Of a stretch of DNA of 64,000 nt, positions 47,101 through 59,786 are shown in pieces. Made by a program: the position numbers and the translations under genes. The stretch's first letter is position 1, and each line of letters opens with the position of its first letter. The notes beneath the pieces are model-generated. The model was not told the DNA's origin, did not search any database, and saw nothing but the letters and a program-made list of their open reading frames with translations. Source of the DNA: Rhizophlyctis rosea. Lineage: Eukaryota; Chytridiomycota; Chytridiomycetes; Rhizophlyctidales; Rhizophlyctidaceae. The stretch spans positions 1-64,000 of the forward strand of contig JADGJC010000093.1 in NCBI GenBank assembly GCA_027596075.1. The letters are read 5' to 3'.

Positions 47101-50100
47101 TGTTGAGTTCATTCGGCGGTGATGTGACTCAAGAACAAGCGATTCCACCGAATTGACCTCCTTCCGGCAAATGGAGCAAGAACATCCGTACCAGTGGGCA
47201 ACATCAAGACAAAAGTGACAGACACATGTTTCAAGCCCAAGTCCAAAATCAAAGCAAAAAAGCGTGCGCGATCCTTGAAGCAATATGTTTACACCATGAA
47301 TGTTTCCGACGGATCGGGAAACTTCCAATACGAAGCAATCGCCCATGTTGTTCTCGTTCCATGTTTGATCTGACGGAATGGTTCCTGGAATATAGGGCAC
47401 AGTGGTTGAGTCAACGAAAGAAAGACTTAACTGACTCAACTATCATGGCGGAGTGCTTCAAAATCGGCAACTTACAACCGGCAATCTCCATGCCACCTGG
47501 CTCGACACTCATGCCCTTCTCCCCACGGCGACATCGGGATTGTCAGAAAAAGAGGTCAGAGAGTGACCTGGAAATACACATGGGTGATTATTTGGGTATG
47601 AAAGCTACCATGGTGGAGAATGAAGTGGCGGCCCTCCAGATTCACAATCGACGTCATTTACGTTGAATTTCCCGACGTTGACTGGGCGGGAGAAGTGGGA
47701 GTGGAGGGCGACATTTGGAATGACAGATGACCTTCAAGTTGGAGATTCCCCATCACAGACCCTTCATAAAACCTGTCTCATGCGCACGAACACTTCACAA
47801 CTCGTTTTCCATCGTACAATATGGGACATGCAAGTTATGCACCCTTGTGAAGTCGGCATCTGTTCTGGGGACTTTGCATTTTTCTGTGGCAAATTGCAAC
47901 CTCTTCCAGGCAGCTTGACTGCCCGCCAGTTTCAGTTGTGGCGGTTGACAAATCGACAAGCTCTTTATACCCTTCATTGGAATCGTTTGGGCCATCTCAG
48001 GCCTTCAGGCCATGCGTTATATCCTTACCGACAGTCCCGCCGACCTCGATGACAACCAAATGGCCGCTGAAAAACAAACGGCGAAAGAGCGGATGCAGTC
48101 GGATGGCCACCTCAGATGGCCAATCCCCCGAAGTCATCCCGTTCCTCTGCACCATCAAATTTTACATTTGGTCATGTGTCTACGTGAACTATAATCATGG
48201 AAGTTTGACGTAGATGCCAAAAAAGAGGGGCGTTGGACTAAGTTGTGGTACGATGCGACTGCAGCACTAAGCAGCAAACGGTCATGAAATTCATGGACTT
48301 TGTTCCCTATGTGGCTCTGAAATGGCGCATGTTGGAAAATGACTGGCGGGTGGTAACTTGTAAAACAATGTTAGCTAACCGCTGAGAGCAGAAGATAGGT
48401 ATTACAGGACCTGCTGGGTAACACTGAGTGCTCCAATATGTCAGATGCATCACAGTTGCTCTGTTCCGAAAGCTGATCAAAATTGATTTGAAACTACTGC
48501 TGAATTTGCTGTCATTACCGCTTATAAGATTGATCTACTCTGTGACTGCAAGTGCACGCTCTTCACGGACACAGACGGTGCAGCTCTTTGATCTGAGGGT
48601 TTCTTTTTCCGAGCTCCTCCCGCGTACGTGTAGCACGTCGACGTGTTCAAACGTGCTCTTTTGGTTGACAAATCCTCCGCGCCTTGTGTACCATTGCTCT
48701 CCTGGGCAAAGTGTCGGAGAAAGAAGCGCCGCTCACAAGTGGTATCGCGGGATGTATGCGTTTTCTGTGTCCAGTCTTATATGTTAGGTGTATGGAAGAT
48801 TCGGAATGTTGTACTTGGTTGATCAAACGCGGAGATTCGGAAGACGACAATGATCACCATTCAGGACAGCCATAAGTAATACATATTGTCAACGGTAGAG
48901 CATCATCAACGTGAGCGGAGCACCTCTTGCTTCCCGACAAGCAGCTTGAAGACCGAGTGCGGGCACATCTTCGGGAGGAAGGGAAACTTTTAATCTCTCA
49001 TCTGACAGTAAGGTCGAAGCTCACTCACCTGAAGTGCGATGTGCACCAGAGTCTAATACAAGGTTTGTGTGCAACTTCGCCGACCAGAACGTTACTTTTT
49101 GTTCAAATGGGCATGTAAGAGCGGATGCCCCAATTAGCTGGTGGCGCCGAAGGAGCTTCAAACCTGCTTCAAAAGTGGCATTCTGAGTTTCTGGGTGAGA
49201 TCGGAAGGGGAAAGTCATGTCAACCGCTGGTCAGATCATTGCTGTTTGGGCATGATAATGCCTCACGAATGGCGACGCACATAACGTCATTGAAAGAGTT
49301 GAACGAGATACAGCGCTAAAGGAAGTGTCAAATGGCCCGCCATGATTGTTATCCGATGATTGTGTGTAACTTACCTCATTGGAAAAGGCCACATGATCAA
49401 AATCTCCCGTATCGTTCGTTATTGGTCCCTCCCTTCCCCCCGCTTCACATCGATACGATGGTGCACTATTTATAGAGCGCCGTATATTATAGCTCTGGGG
49501 CGGACTGAAGAACTTGAGATGTGAGTCAATTAACTCGCGTTTCACCTTGATAGTTTGAGTGAATACATATACGCCGTTTAGACCCACCTCATGATGGGCT
49601 CAACAGTGCCCTATCGGTGCAATTTCGCTTAATGCAGGGACCCTCGGAAGCTTCCCAGGGTCTGACAAAAACATCGGTGGGAAGATTTCAGGACATTCAC
49701 CACCGCATTGATCGACTGGTGGTAAATTTTGCATTGCTGCTGCAGAGGATCAAACCAAATGGAGCGCACCAAGCTTACCAATAGGAAACCTGCCAGGGTT
49801 AAGAAAGTACATCTGTTCCTGCAAAAAAGAAGACAAACGAGGATGTATTGCACGTTCGTGGTGCTGCAGACTTCGCAGAAGGCATTTCTGAGCGTCCCAA
49901 TATTGACTCTTCCCCTCGTGTAGTTTTTTTCTCCGGTGACGCTTGTTACATACCATCAAGCCAAAACTCCGAAATTTAGTCATGCTGTTCACACTGCACC
50001 GGGCTAGTTTTTTGCATACGTCGTCCACTGACCCGCAAGCCTGATTGATATCAAAATGCACAGAGACCAAATTTGGCAATGTGTGGTAGGGTGTGGGAAA

Positions 50101-50984
50101 AATGTATTGGGGGAAGATTCATGGGAGGGCCATTCGGACCGACCAGTAAACATTTTACGTGAAACTTTCTTGCATGGTTCGATTGGTGATGGTCTATGTG
50201 CATTATATATGGGACTGACATGTTGGTGCAGCCTTTTTTGCAATGATGTAATGACGGTTGAAGTTTGTCTGCTGATCAGCCTCGGGTACTCTCCAATACC
50301 TTTAAGAAAAAAGACATTCACAGCTGCTATGCAGAGAGACCATGCCCATCATGTTGCCTCCAATCTCTATTCAGGTCGAGGAGTCGAGGAGTGTCAACGC
50401 TCGTCAGGCAAGGACCCTCGTGTTTACCGCCAGCCACATTCAAGCCACCTTTTCACGTGTCAAATCAATGCGGTCAATTTTGGGATTTGCCTTCAATGGC
50501 CGCAAGTGGCGCATCCAAGCCCCGTGCGGTCTATTTCAGGGTCAATTTAGAGTTTGAAGGCATCGGATCATGGCGCATACTCATGTTGTTACATATGTAT
50601 TGATAGCACGCGGATGGGCGGATGGGAATATTTTGTGAAGTAACAATCATTATCTCATTACATACTGTAGGCATTGGGCAAGCATATGGCTCCTATGGGA
50701 TGGTTGTAGCACGCATAGTTTGTACAACACTTATTGACAGTTCTGGTGCCACCCAAAAGGGTCCGCGCCCCGCCCTTTTGTGTTCCCATCCGAATCCCAG
50801 TCCCCACAGAGACACCTGCACTCCTGCGCTCGCCTGTTGCTGCTTTCCCACGCTCTTGCTCCCCCCAAAAACCTTCTTTGCACAAAACCTCTATCTGCAT
50901 TGGTAGCACCCCTTTGATAGCCCATATACACCGGGACGAATGCGGTAGTCACTCAAGACATCATCCTCTCGTAGTAGTCCAACA
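44174..50984. other. longest gene-poor stretch, no supported gene
   Basis: About 6.8 kb with only short frames on both strands. A minus-strand frame near 47090-47440 has a cysteine cluster (CVCHFC, CSCSIC) but no other support. No transposon proteins, terminal repeats or tRNA seen. The last about 200 bases are C-rich and lead into the transporter gene. Confidence 0.45.
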
Positions 50985-53900
50985 ATGCCCACCACCATGA
51001 GGAGGATGGGTCTCACCTTGGGAAGGGGTGGGACCATAAACAAGGTGCGTGTGAAAATCGAAGCTTGTCGCCTTTTATCAAAACCCTGTCCTCCCTTGCT
51101 AATCTATAACAACAGCTCCTAAAATCAAAAACAATAGGCTTCTTCGGTGGAATATGCATACTCATAAACAGCATGACGGGGCCTGGCATTCCTTTTACTT
51201 CGGCTACTTTTCAGCAGGCTGGGTGGTTCTTTCCCGTATTTTCCTATTTAGTCTTTGCTTTGGTGTCCTCTCTCTCTGTTCTCTTTATTATCGAGGCCAT
51301 GCAGGCTATTCCGGGAAATAAGCATTTTCAGGTGTGTGATTATGGCGTGTGGTGGTGTGGGTGGGTTGGTGGGTGGTGGAGGTCAGCGGAGCTGACTATT
51401 ATGGGTGCGCGCAGCGCACAGTTTCGCGCGAAGTTGCGCACGAGTAAGGCGCACAGCGCCTTTGTGAGCGTAGCGAACGGATCAAGCCGTGCGCAGCACT
51501 ACGTCAGCGATAGCGAACGGATTAGATCTGGCGATCTGCGAAGCAGATCAGTATGCGTGCGTTAGCACGCTATTAGCGAACATCAATCAAGAACAAATAC
51601 ATCAACCATCCAAAACACCAAATGCTCACTCGTCAACTCAACTCACACAGGGCACAGTAGAATTTGCAACCCTAATCAACTTCTACTTCAGTCCCACCAT
51701 CCACCTTCTCGGTCAACTAATCCTGTACGGCGCGCTACAAGCAACAGCCATGCAATCCATCGTGTTAGTCGCCCAAACATTCGACAATATCTTGATTAAT
51801 ATCTTTGGGAAAACATGTGCACTGGCGTTGAGTGGAGAACATAAGGGATGGATGTGTGTTGCTGTTGCGGCGACGGCGGAAAGTCCGAGTCCGTTTGGGC
51901 ATACGTGGATTTTGTTTTCGCTGGGGGCGCTGGTGAGTTTTTTGAATGTGCTTTGATTGTGCTTTTTGTTGTGCATTGGGGTTTCTTGGGTCGCCTAATT
52001 GCTGGTTGTTGATTTGGTGGGTTGGTTGGTTGGTGACATAGTTGGTTGTTTGATGGATGCTTGTTGGTAGTTGGTGGGCAGATCGATTGGTTGGTGCGAT
52101 CGGTTGGCGGGATGGTGTGGGTTGATTGGTGGGGTGGGTGGTTTATGAAGGGGATTGTAGATTGGCGTTGTTGATCCAGTGGGCTGTTTGCGCGGATTTT
52201 ATTTGTCGATGGAGAGTTGCACACCACCACCACTCCAACCTTCACATTCCAATAACCCTCCCCACTACCACACACCACAGATGACACTCCTCCTCTCCAT
52301 CCCCCTCGGCATAATGAACCTAGACGACAACATCATGATCCAAATCGTCGCGTTCTGTCTCGCCATGATCATCGGGCTGGAATGGATCGGCGCGAGTATT
52401 GTGAATGGACTCGTGCCGAGTAGGGTGCCGGCGTTTGGGCAGCCGAGCGGGTTTGCGCAGGCTATTGGACCGGTGTTGTTGAATTTGGCGTTCACGACCG
52501 TGGTGCCGAGTTGGATAAATATTAAGGTTTGTGTGTGGGGTGGTCTTTTGATTTTGGGGGTGTGTGCTGGTTGGAGGGACGGGGAAGTTTGAGGAAGTTG
52601 GTGGGCCGTAATGGAGTGGTGCAACCCATCCGTTTGGGTTGAATTGGTGAAACTTATCTTTTAAATTGAGATCAAAATAACTTTGGAAACCACTGACCAA
52701 AATATATCTTGTGTCCATATCTTGACCAACAGAAAAAATCCGTCAACGCCCAAGGCGTCGTCTACACCTCCACAGCCGTCGCGACCGCATTCTACCTCCT
52801 CATGGGCATTTTTAGTGAGTTTCATAATTCTTCCCCTTTTGTAACCTTTTTTTTGCTCGTACCTCACGCTTACTGATAAAATCCTTCGCTCACAGCCGCA
52901 CTAGGCTTCGAGATCGACGCCGTCTCCCAAAACCTAATCCCAGCATTACTTTCGAGTAATACTGTGAATAAGGTGTTTGCGTACGCGTTTAATTTAGTGA
53001 TGTTGCTTCCCGCAATACCGGTGTGTTTTATTGTGACGAAGATCAATTTGGTGCAGAATAAAGTTACGGGGAGACGTGAGTATTTGGGATGTTTTGTTTT
53101 GATGTTATTTTGGGCTTTTGTGGGTGTTTGGGTGTGGGGGATGGAAAGGGGGGGTGGATTAAGTGGGCGGTGGGGGAAGGCGTAAGGTGGATTTCAGCTT
53201 TCGGAATCCTCCTACGAACGTCGTTCTTGCCTTGCTTGCCTTCATCTATTGTCGAAAATCCCTACATACCATTTCCGCGCTGACCTTTCGCTTTTACCGT
53301 CACAGACCTCGCAACATTCCTAGCACAAGTCTTGCCATGGATATTGGTCATACCCCTCCAAACGGGCAGCACGATGAAGCAATTCATGACGTGGACGAGT
53401 CTGTTGTTTGTGTCTACGGCGAATTTTGTGATTCCTCTGGTGATTTATTTGAAGTGTTTGAAGTTCCGGAGGGCGTATAATAGTGATCGGAGTAAGTTGT
53501 CGTTAAGGAAATGACTAAGGGTGGAAGGGCATATCGATGTTTTGTCCGGTGCAGTTTTATGTTTTTATATTTTGCTGACGTTAATCTTGTCGTTGATTGC
53601 ATAACTACAGTCCTGACACCGAGACAACGCGAACTCCTCAAAGCCATCCACTGGTCCTCTTCCACGATTCAAGACTACATCAATGGCAATGGCAAGAAGG
53701 GATTGCGGGGCGGGAAAACACGGAGAAAGAAGAAGAGGAAGACGGTCCAACGTCCTCCCGTCGAACTCCTCGAAGATAACGCCGAGGACAACAAGGCGGT
53801 ACCACCCGTTCCTGCGATTCCCGCCGAAGTTACCGTCACGTCCGCACCCGCGATCGTGCTGAGCACCAGCGACGGGGAGGACGGCGGGGCGTTGGGGGTT

Positions 53901-55052
53901 CCGAGTGGGGAGGAGTGGAGGGAGAGGAAGAATAGTGGGAGTAGCTTGAAGGTTCCGGGGAGTGAGGGGACGGGAGAGAGGGAGCGGGCACCGAGTGGGA
54001 GTAGTTGGCGGAGTGGGGCGAGTAAAGTTTCTAGTTCTGGTGCGGGGAGTGGTGTAAGTGCTCGGAAGACGGTTCAGATTGCTGTTCCTGAGGCTCATAG
54101 CGATGAGGATGAAGAAGAGGTTGGGGATACGGATAGTGAGGAGGGTGGAGGTGGGTTGGAGGGTGTTGGGGAGGGGGATGGGTTGCGGCGTCCTGCTACT
54201 GTTGAGAAACGGCCTAGTTGGACTGACGTGCTTGGGTTTGGGGCTCTTGGTACCCTTGGGAGGCGGGAGACGTTACGTGCGGTTGTTGAGGGGGAGTTTG
54301 GGGAAGGGAGGAAGTTGAGTGTGCGGAGTAGTGAGAGTGAGGAGGGTGGGGGTAGTGGGGATACGGAACCGGAGAGTGGGGTTGAGGAGGAGGAGCCTAG
54401 TTATTTGAAGGAGGATGTTCCGGATCCGGATATGGAGCAGGTTATGGCGCGGAGGATGACGGCTGTTGCGGGGGATTTGGAGAGGGCGGCGACGTTTTGG
54501 AGGAGGGGGAGTGTTGGGAGTGGGAGTACTGGGGAGCGGGGTAGGGGGAGGAGTCGGAGTAAGAGTCCTAGTGGGAGTGTTGGGAAGGAGGGTGGGAAGG
54601 AGGGAGGTGTCAGTCCGGAAGGACCACCGAGTATTAGATTAGAAGACATGGGCGGCTCCAACGAAACAATAGTCGACACTCGCCCTTCCCACCCCGACCG
54701 TCGCGAATCAAACATATCCTTCTCATCCCTCCCACTTCCCAAACCATCCACATCACGTACACCTTCCCCACACTCCCCTCTTTCCTCTCCCCCATCCTCA
54801 CGCTCACCCTCACCCTCCTCTCATAAATCGAAGGAGGAGCTAGAAACCTACCCAACAGACCAGAGTCAGGATTTGAGTCTGAGGAGAGCGCAGACACTGC
54901 CGGTTAACCCGCATTTTGTGAGTGTGTATACGTTTCGGAGTATTCCGACGTGGTTTCCGGTGCGGGGGAGGACGGTTGCGGTTGGGTTGTTGTGTGTTAC
55001 TTGTGTGATTTCGGTTGCGAATATTGTTATTACGCTTGTTATGCCGGCGTAG
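50985..55052 (+). CDS. AAAP-family amino-acid transporter with large insert
   Basis: Eight exons: 50985-51044, 51116-51331, 51651-51932, 52281-52526, 52733-52814, 52896-53075, 53306-53491 and 53611-55052, total 897 aa; all phases agree. Helix 1 carries the typical opening TIGFFGGICILINSMTGPGI, followed by about nine further helices, for example FSYLVFALVSSLSVLFIIEA and FVSTANFVIPLVIYLKCLKF. ILTPRQRELLKAIHW follows the seventh splice. Then come about 430 residues rich in Gly, Ser, Glu, Arg and Pro with no fold I recognise, and last a conserved-looking FRSIPTWFPVRGRT and a final helix at about 873-897. Family members usually have about 450 residues; they carry neutral amino acids with H+ or Na+ across plasma or vacuolar membranes. 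Substrate not inferable. The insert is probably cytosolic and regulatory (inference). Confidence 0.87.
51382..51570 (+). repeat. array of short hairpins in intron 2 of the transporter gene
   Basis: Perfect stems in series: GTCAGC-GGA-GCTGAC (51382), GTGCGC-GCA-GCGCAC (51405), GGCGC-ACA-GCGCC (51448), GATCTGC-GAA-GCAGATC (51533) and GCGTGC-GTTA-GCACGC (51555). The intron is 319 nt, much longer than most here (about 45-90 nt). Confidence 0.75.
51466..51522 (+). repeat. 57-nt intron repeat, copy 2
   Basis: Pairs with 9714-9770 in the antiporter intron, without gaps and with four mismatches by my count. It sits between two hairpins of the array. Confidence 0.8.
52010..52150 (+). repeat. degenerate GGTTGGT repeats in intron 3
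   Basis: Many copies of GGTTGGT/GTTGGTGG variants fill this 348-nt intron, which lies between exons 51651-51932 and 52281-52526. Confidence 0.55.
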
Positions 55053-57424
55053 TTGGGAGGTGGGATGGTGCGGTTTTGGGGAGGCGGGGCCTTTGCCTGG
55101 GGGGTGGTGGTGTGGGTTTCTGGTTTGGGAGGGGTCTTTGTATATAGCTGTAGGTTTTTTCTGTGTTGTTTTTTTGCTAATTAGGTAGTTTGGGCGCCGT
55201 TATCGTAAAGGGGTCGTTTCCTTTTGTTTGATATTCTCTGAATATGTTGTGGGTATTTAAGCTTCTTTAGCTTATTGTTTTTTTACCTAGCTGTTTATTG
55301 TCGATTGTTTGTGTCTGTAATATCACAGATTGTGCACATCTGCTGCGGAGAGGTCTTTCCGTTTTTTGTTTCTGTGTTCTTCTCTTGTTGGTTTGAGTGA
55401 TGTGGGTTGGACTTTGCATTCTGTTTTGTTTGTTTTCAAGGGTTCGTGATTTTGGTAATGATTGTTGGTTGGTTGTCTCTGGAGACGGTATAAAGGTGTC
55501 CAAACTCTCAGTGTTGTCGTGCGTCCCTTCGTTTCTGTTTTTGCAGCTTGGCTCCGCGCTTATGAAGTGTGCCGTGTCTCCGCGATTCCTTTGAAATCGA
55601 TGTGGGTCCTAGGGATTAACGACATCGCCGTTGTCTTTTTGTTCCAGGGCGTTGCTTGCCTTCTTTTGATCGGAAGTGACTATTGCGAAATTGGAGTCAC
55701 TTTGCTGGCATGGTGAAAGGGGATTACATATTGTTGACGGCCCGTATGATCGTTTTGCTGATATATGATGTGATGGGGTGATTTGGTACTGATACTCTTC
55801 TTGATGTGCTGTACAGAGAGCCCATATGAGCAGTAGTGAGTGGGACTGCTATGATCACGCTACCAACGGTGCATCAGTGGCATCAGCCATTGCCTTTCCC
55901 TGATTTTGAATGTATTTTTGCACTTTAGTTATTCGAGGTTGGAAAATCCTTCAACGGTCCATCAATCTGGACTTGCATTGAAGGGAAGCAAAAAAGAATC
56001 GCACATAACGATCATGAGTTCATAGCTGGCAATTGAGATGATCCCTCCCGAGCCTGCAGTGTGTGTTGATATTCATATGTTCACTTTGTATGTTGTTCCA
56101 GCAACACTATTGATCAAATTGGCATAAGTCGTGCATTGATTTCTTGACAGGTTAGTCACAAAGGGATGGATTAGAGGCGATGTTGCTATGCGGTTACGTT
56201 GGGAGGGCGATCAAGGTGCCACCCAACGCCTGTCGAAGAAAAATGAAATAACGAAGAAAAAAGCATTGTATACATCCGAAGGGCGGCGGAATCGCACCAT
56301 TGTACAGGATGTTGAGCTCGGTGATGACATAGCTGGTCAACAAGAAGAACGAAGACGCTCCACACACTCATCTACCTATGTACATCTGGAAATGTACATA
56401 GGAATGCCTTTGGTGTTGGTGTTGATGAACTTTGGTGCAAAGCTGTGAGTTCATGATGCTGATGATCACAACCGAACCTTCCATATCATGGGATTGATGA
56501 TACCGCTTCCTTGAGTCGTCTCCTGTTGTCTCATGCTGAGTTTTTTTTCCGGAATGTTTTGAAACTCGCAGTAAACGCTTCCGCGCAGGGTAAATCTTCC
56601 TCTCCCTCATTTGAAACTGTCTGTATGAGGACATGTGTACGGTCCGTCTCAACTGCATATGACAATCGTCTGGTGGACCTTACCGCGCAACTGATCCTAG
56701 CACTTGCGGACATTGCGGGTGTCGGTAAGTTGTGCCGCTGTGCGCTGTGTAGTCTGTGTGGTTGCTTGGAGCGGGAACATCAGGCAGTTCAGGCGCCCTC
56801 ATTCGGGTTCACTTGATTTCAGCGAATCTTTTTTTCAGGCAGGACGCGCAGCCAACTGCGTTCATGTAAACTCGGAGGTCTAGCAAGTTATAACTGCATA
56901 CATCTGGTGCCGATGCACCGCCTTCCTTGCCGGGTCATATTGTCATAGAGCTTAGTCTTTCTATTGCACACTTCTTCTGCTTTTGATTTATGGTTGTTAA
57001 TGGGCAAGAATATCAATCAAGGACCCCCGTTCTGCTGTGTAATACGCAAAAGTCCTGGAAGCTTTTGCTCTGGATATAAAACTGTGATACTTTGCTATAC
57101 AGCGGAAGAGTCTTATTCCATTTCGTAACAGTCATTCAACTCGTTTTGCTACAGTGGGAATTATGGTGTACATTTCAGAAAATATAGTTCGGGTGATAGA
57201 CCCTAAAGTGGCACAGCCATCATCAGCTGCCAAAGGTATTTGGTAATCTATCTAAGCCACTGGACTTGGGTCCTCGTCCGCTTTTCCCACCTCCCCAACG
57301 TTGTCCTATCAAAAATCTAACACAGGCTGCTCCCGCAAACTTGTTCATTCAATCCCTTTGAACCGCTCCCGACTCTTCGACGAAATCCGCCATCCATGCG
57401 CCTGGCTGACGTCACTCTTGCAGA
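55053..57424. other. intergenic, no supported gene
   Basis: It starts with the T/G-rich 3' UTR of the transporter gene. A perfect 11-bp inverted repeat lies at 56375-56402. No coding pattern found. Confidence 0.45.
56375..56402. repeat. 11-bp perfect inverted repeat
   Basis: CCTATGTACAT and ATGTACATAGG separated by CTGGAA. Could be a hairpin or a dimer-binding site; no neighbour tells which. Confidence 0.5.
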
Positions 57425-59374
57425 ATGACATCGCCTCCACAAAACAAGGGAAGACCTCATCCACCCGCGCTTCAAACAGACATCCTCGTCGCCCTCCACC
57501 GTCTTTTGAAACTCTCCTATGGTTAAACAAGGACTTTGCGCAAGCGGTTCTCGCGGCGCATTGCAGTTGTGGAGTACATGATTACTATCCTGGCCGCGAT
57601 CCTTGGGAAAGATCACTTTGAAGGTCGTCGGTATTCGAGACCTATGAGGCTGAGTCCTCTGCAGTGTGAAGTGTGGAGCCGGTCTGGAAGGGGTTTGAGT
57701 AGCTCGGCATCTACCGTTATGAACGCGTCCGTTGAGGGTTCTTTACCCATACCATACCATCGGTACATCAAGGAAATTAAGGTCATCTTTTGGCGCAAGA
57801 TGGGCGACAAATTTCAGGCTGCGGCACAAGCTTTGCACCGCTCCCTTGCTGCGGACGCTCTTCCGGCGCTTCGAAGTGTCAAATGCCTACTCAGCTCTCA
57901 AACCACTGCGCCGCCCGTCCACCTCCCCTTGATATTCGCAGCTCTCTTGGCCGCACCCAGACACCGGAGGTTGTTTGGGGACATCGAAACACTCTTTGAT
58001 GTGAGTTATTCGTTTGAATCATGCAGTTCATCCTGGATCATATGGGAGGGATCAAAGGTGTTCAGGAAAGGTATTAGTGTTTTTAGGGGTGTCCAATGAT
58101 GCAGCCAACATTTGGGTCTTCTTTTGGAACCCTCTTCATATATAATCATATGCTGACACAGTGTCGCCAGGTCCCCATCAGCGATGAGCTGCTCGAGCTA
58201 TTCATACAAATTGCCCCACTTTTGCGGAAAGTCTCTTTCACGCATGGTAGACTGGTTGTTGACCAGAACGGCCTCACTCGTTTCTTCGAAAGAGCAACTT
58301 CCTTATCGGAAATCCTCCTGTGGAAAGTCGAACGCGTTCCCATCGATCTTATACCATTCATCTTGTCCAAAATTCCTACCCTCCGAAAAGTCATACTGGA
58401 TAACCATCAAGATGATCCCTCTATCACCCTTCCTGACCAATTCGCAACGCCTTCATCTTACAGCCTGCAATCCTTCCACTTACGCGGGGGAACGGATTTT
58501 CAATACCATGCCTTCAGCCAAACACCTTAGGCATTCTTCGGTCCAACCTTGACACAATGGAACTAAATGCAGGATTCCTGCATCGCGTCCACTTTGAACC
58601 AGATGCTCTCACCAACATCAATGCACCCAGCCTTCGTCACCTCCGCCTTGGATCCTGCCCACCATCCCTATGGACATGCCTAAGCAACGCCCACTTCCAA
58701 CTACATTTTCTCTATTTTGACATCTCATCCACCCGTAACCCCAGAATGCCCGTAGACGACTCTTGGCTGTTAAATCTCTTCCGGGACTTTGGTGGTACAC
58801 TCAAGCATATCCTGCTGGTGTTACCACCCTTTCCAAGCAACGTTACACCTCCGCCACTTACAACTCAGTAGATGGCCAACATCACGCGCGACCAATCCGC
58901 TCGCGATCTCGTCACAGATAACGTACCCCGATCTGCGGTCCTATCCCATGCACACCTCCGTGGCGGCCAACGAAGGGTTCATGAAGTCCACAGACCTTAG
59001 CACTTTGTTGGATTGGATTACCAATGGCTCGCCAGCCCTGTCTTCCCTGGCATTACGGAGGTTCCGTCGATACGCTCCAGGCATGATTGGGAATTTTGTC
59101 TATGCGTTTCGCAGACAGTCACGGTCGACACCGGTAGGGGTGGTGGCGGAGTTGGTGGATTTAGCAGGTGCATTCCGGATGGGGATGCACCATTTCGGCT
59201 GTGTGATGAAATTGACGTTGGGTGGTTGCGAGACTTATGGGTGGATTTTTTGGGCGACATGAAACAGGATGGTGAGGGGAACGGGAGGAGTGAATCGTTC
59301 GCGTCATCCTTGGCGAATACCGTTCACCTATGGTTGCAAGAATGTGGAATCGTTTTGAAAGGGCGCTCGCGTTA
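57425..59374 (+). pseudogene. leucine-rich-like (possibly F-box) protein relic
   Basis: It begins MTSPPQNKGRPHPPALQTDI and LVALHRLLKLSYG, reminiscent of an F-box start (weak). The frame then meets TAA at 57524-57526 but continues in the same frame with RRIAVVEYMITILAAILG. After an intron near 57999-58151 come leucine-rich-like units: LLELFIQIAPLLRKVSF, ILLWKVERVPIDLIPFI, IPTLRKVILDN, LQSFHLRGG. A frameshift near 58525 moves the reading to LGILRSNLDTMELN and SLRHLRLGSC. Another shift near 58865 leads to LLDWITNGSPALSSLALRRF, and the end near 59374 is in a third frame. Such proteins recruit substrates to SCF ubiquitin ligases when intact. One nonsense codon and at least two shifts point to a relic, unless some shifts are assembly errors. 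Confidence 0.5.
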
Positions 59375-59786
59375 GGCGATTAGTTGGGGTTGCATTTGTC
59401 GGTTTCTTCTTCTCGGGCCATGTTGGGTAAGGGCCGCAATGTTAGGGCAGTGATGCCAGGAAACATTTATATATACTGAAAACATTGGTCTGCATTTTGG
59501 CAGGCAGTTTTACCTGTGCAAATGGCTGCACATAGTAGTTCTCTGTGCAGCCATTAGTCAGGATTAGCCAGGAGGAGTAGTCAAATTGCCACCAATCAAA
59601 GTCGACCAGCGCACCGACGCACAGACTCCAGATGGGCAGTCAGTCCAATCAATGATAATCAGGTCCAATCCGAGACGATGATCTGCGCAAAATCGAGATG
59701 TCAGACTACACTAAGCTGGCCGTGCCCCCAGTGTTTTCCTGACTTCCCTCCACACACCGCGGTCACTTGAATATGCGATAAAGTCC
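59375..59786. other. short intergenic stretch
   Basis: No gene. Contains a TATATATA element near 59468. Confidence 0.45.

Noticed and set aside
47068..47439. Minus-strand frame with CVCHFC and CSCSIC, RING- or zinc-like
   Set aside because: Spacing does not fit a known zinc finger and flanking sequence does not extend the domain.
44174..50984. Possible transposon remnants in the gene-poor 6.8 kb
   Set aside because: No reverse transcriptase, integrase or transposase motif and no terminal repeats seen.
53565..54098. 177-aa minus-strand frame
   Set aside because: Antisense of the low-complexity insert of the amino-acid transporter.
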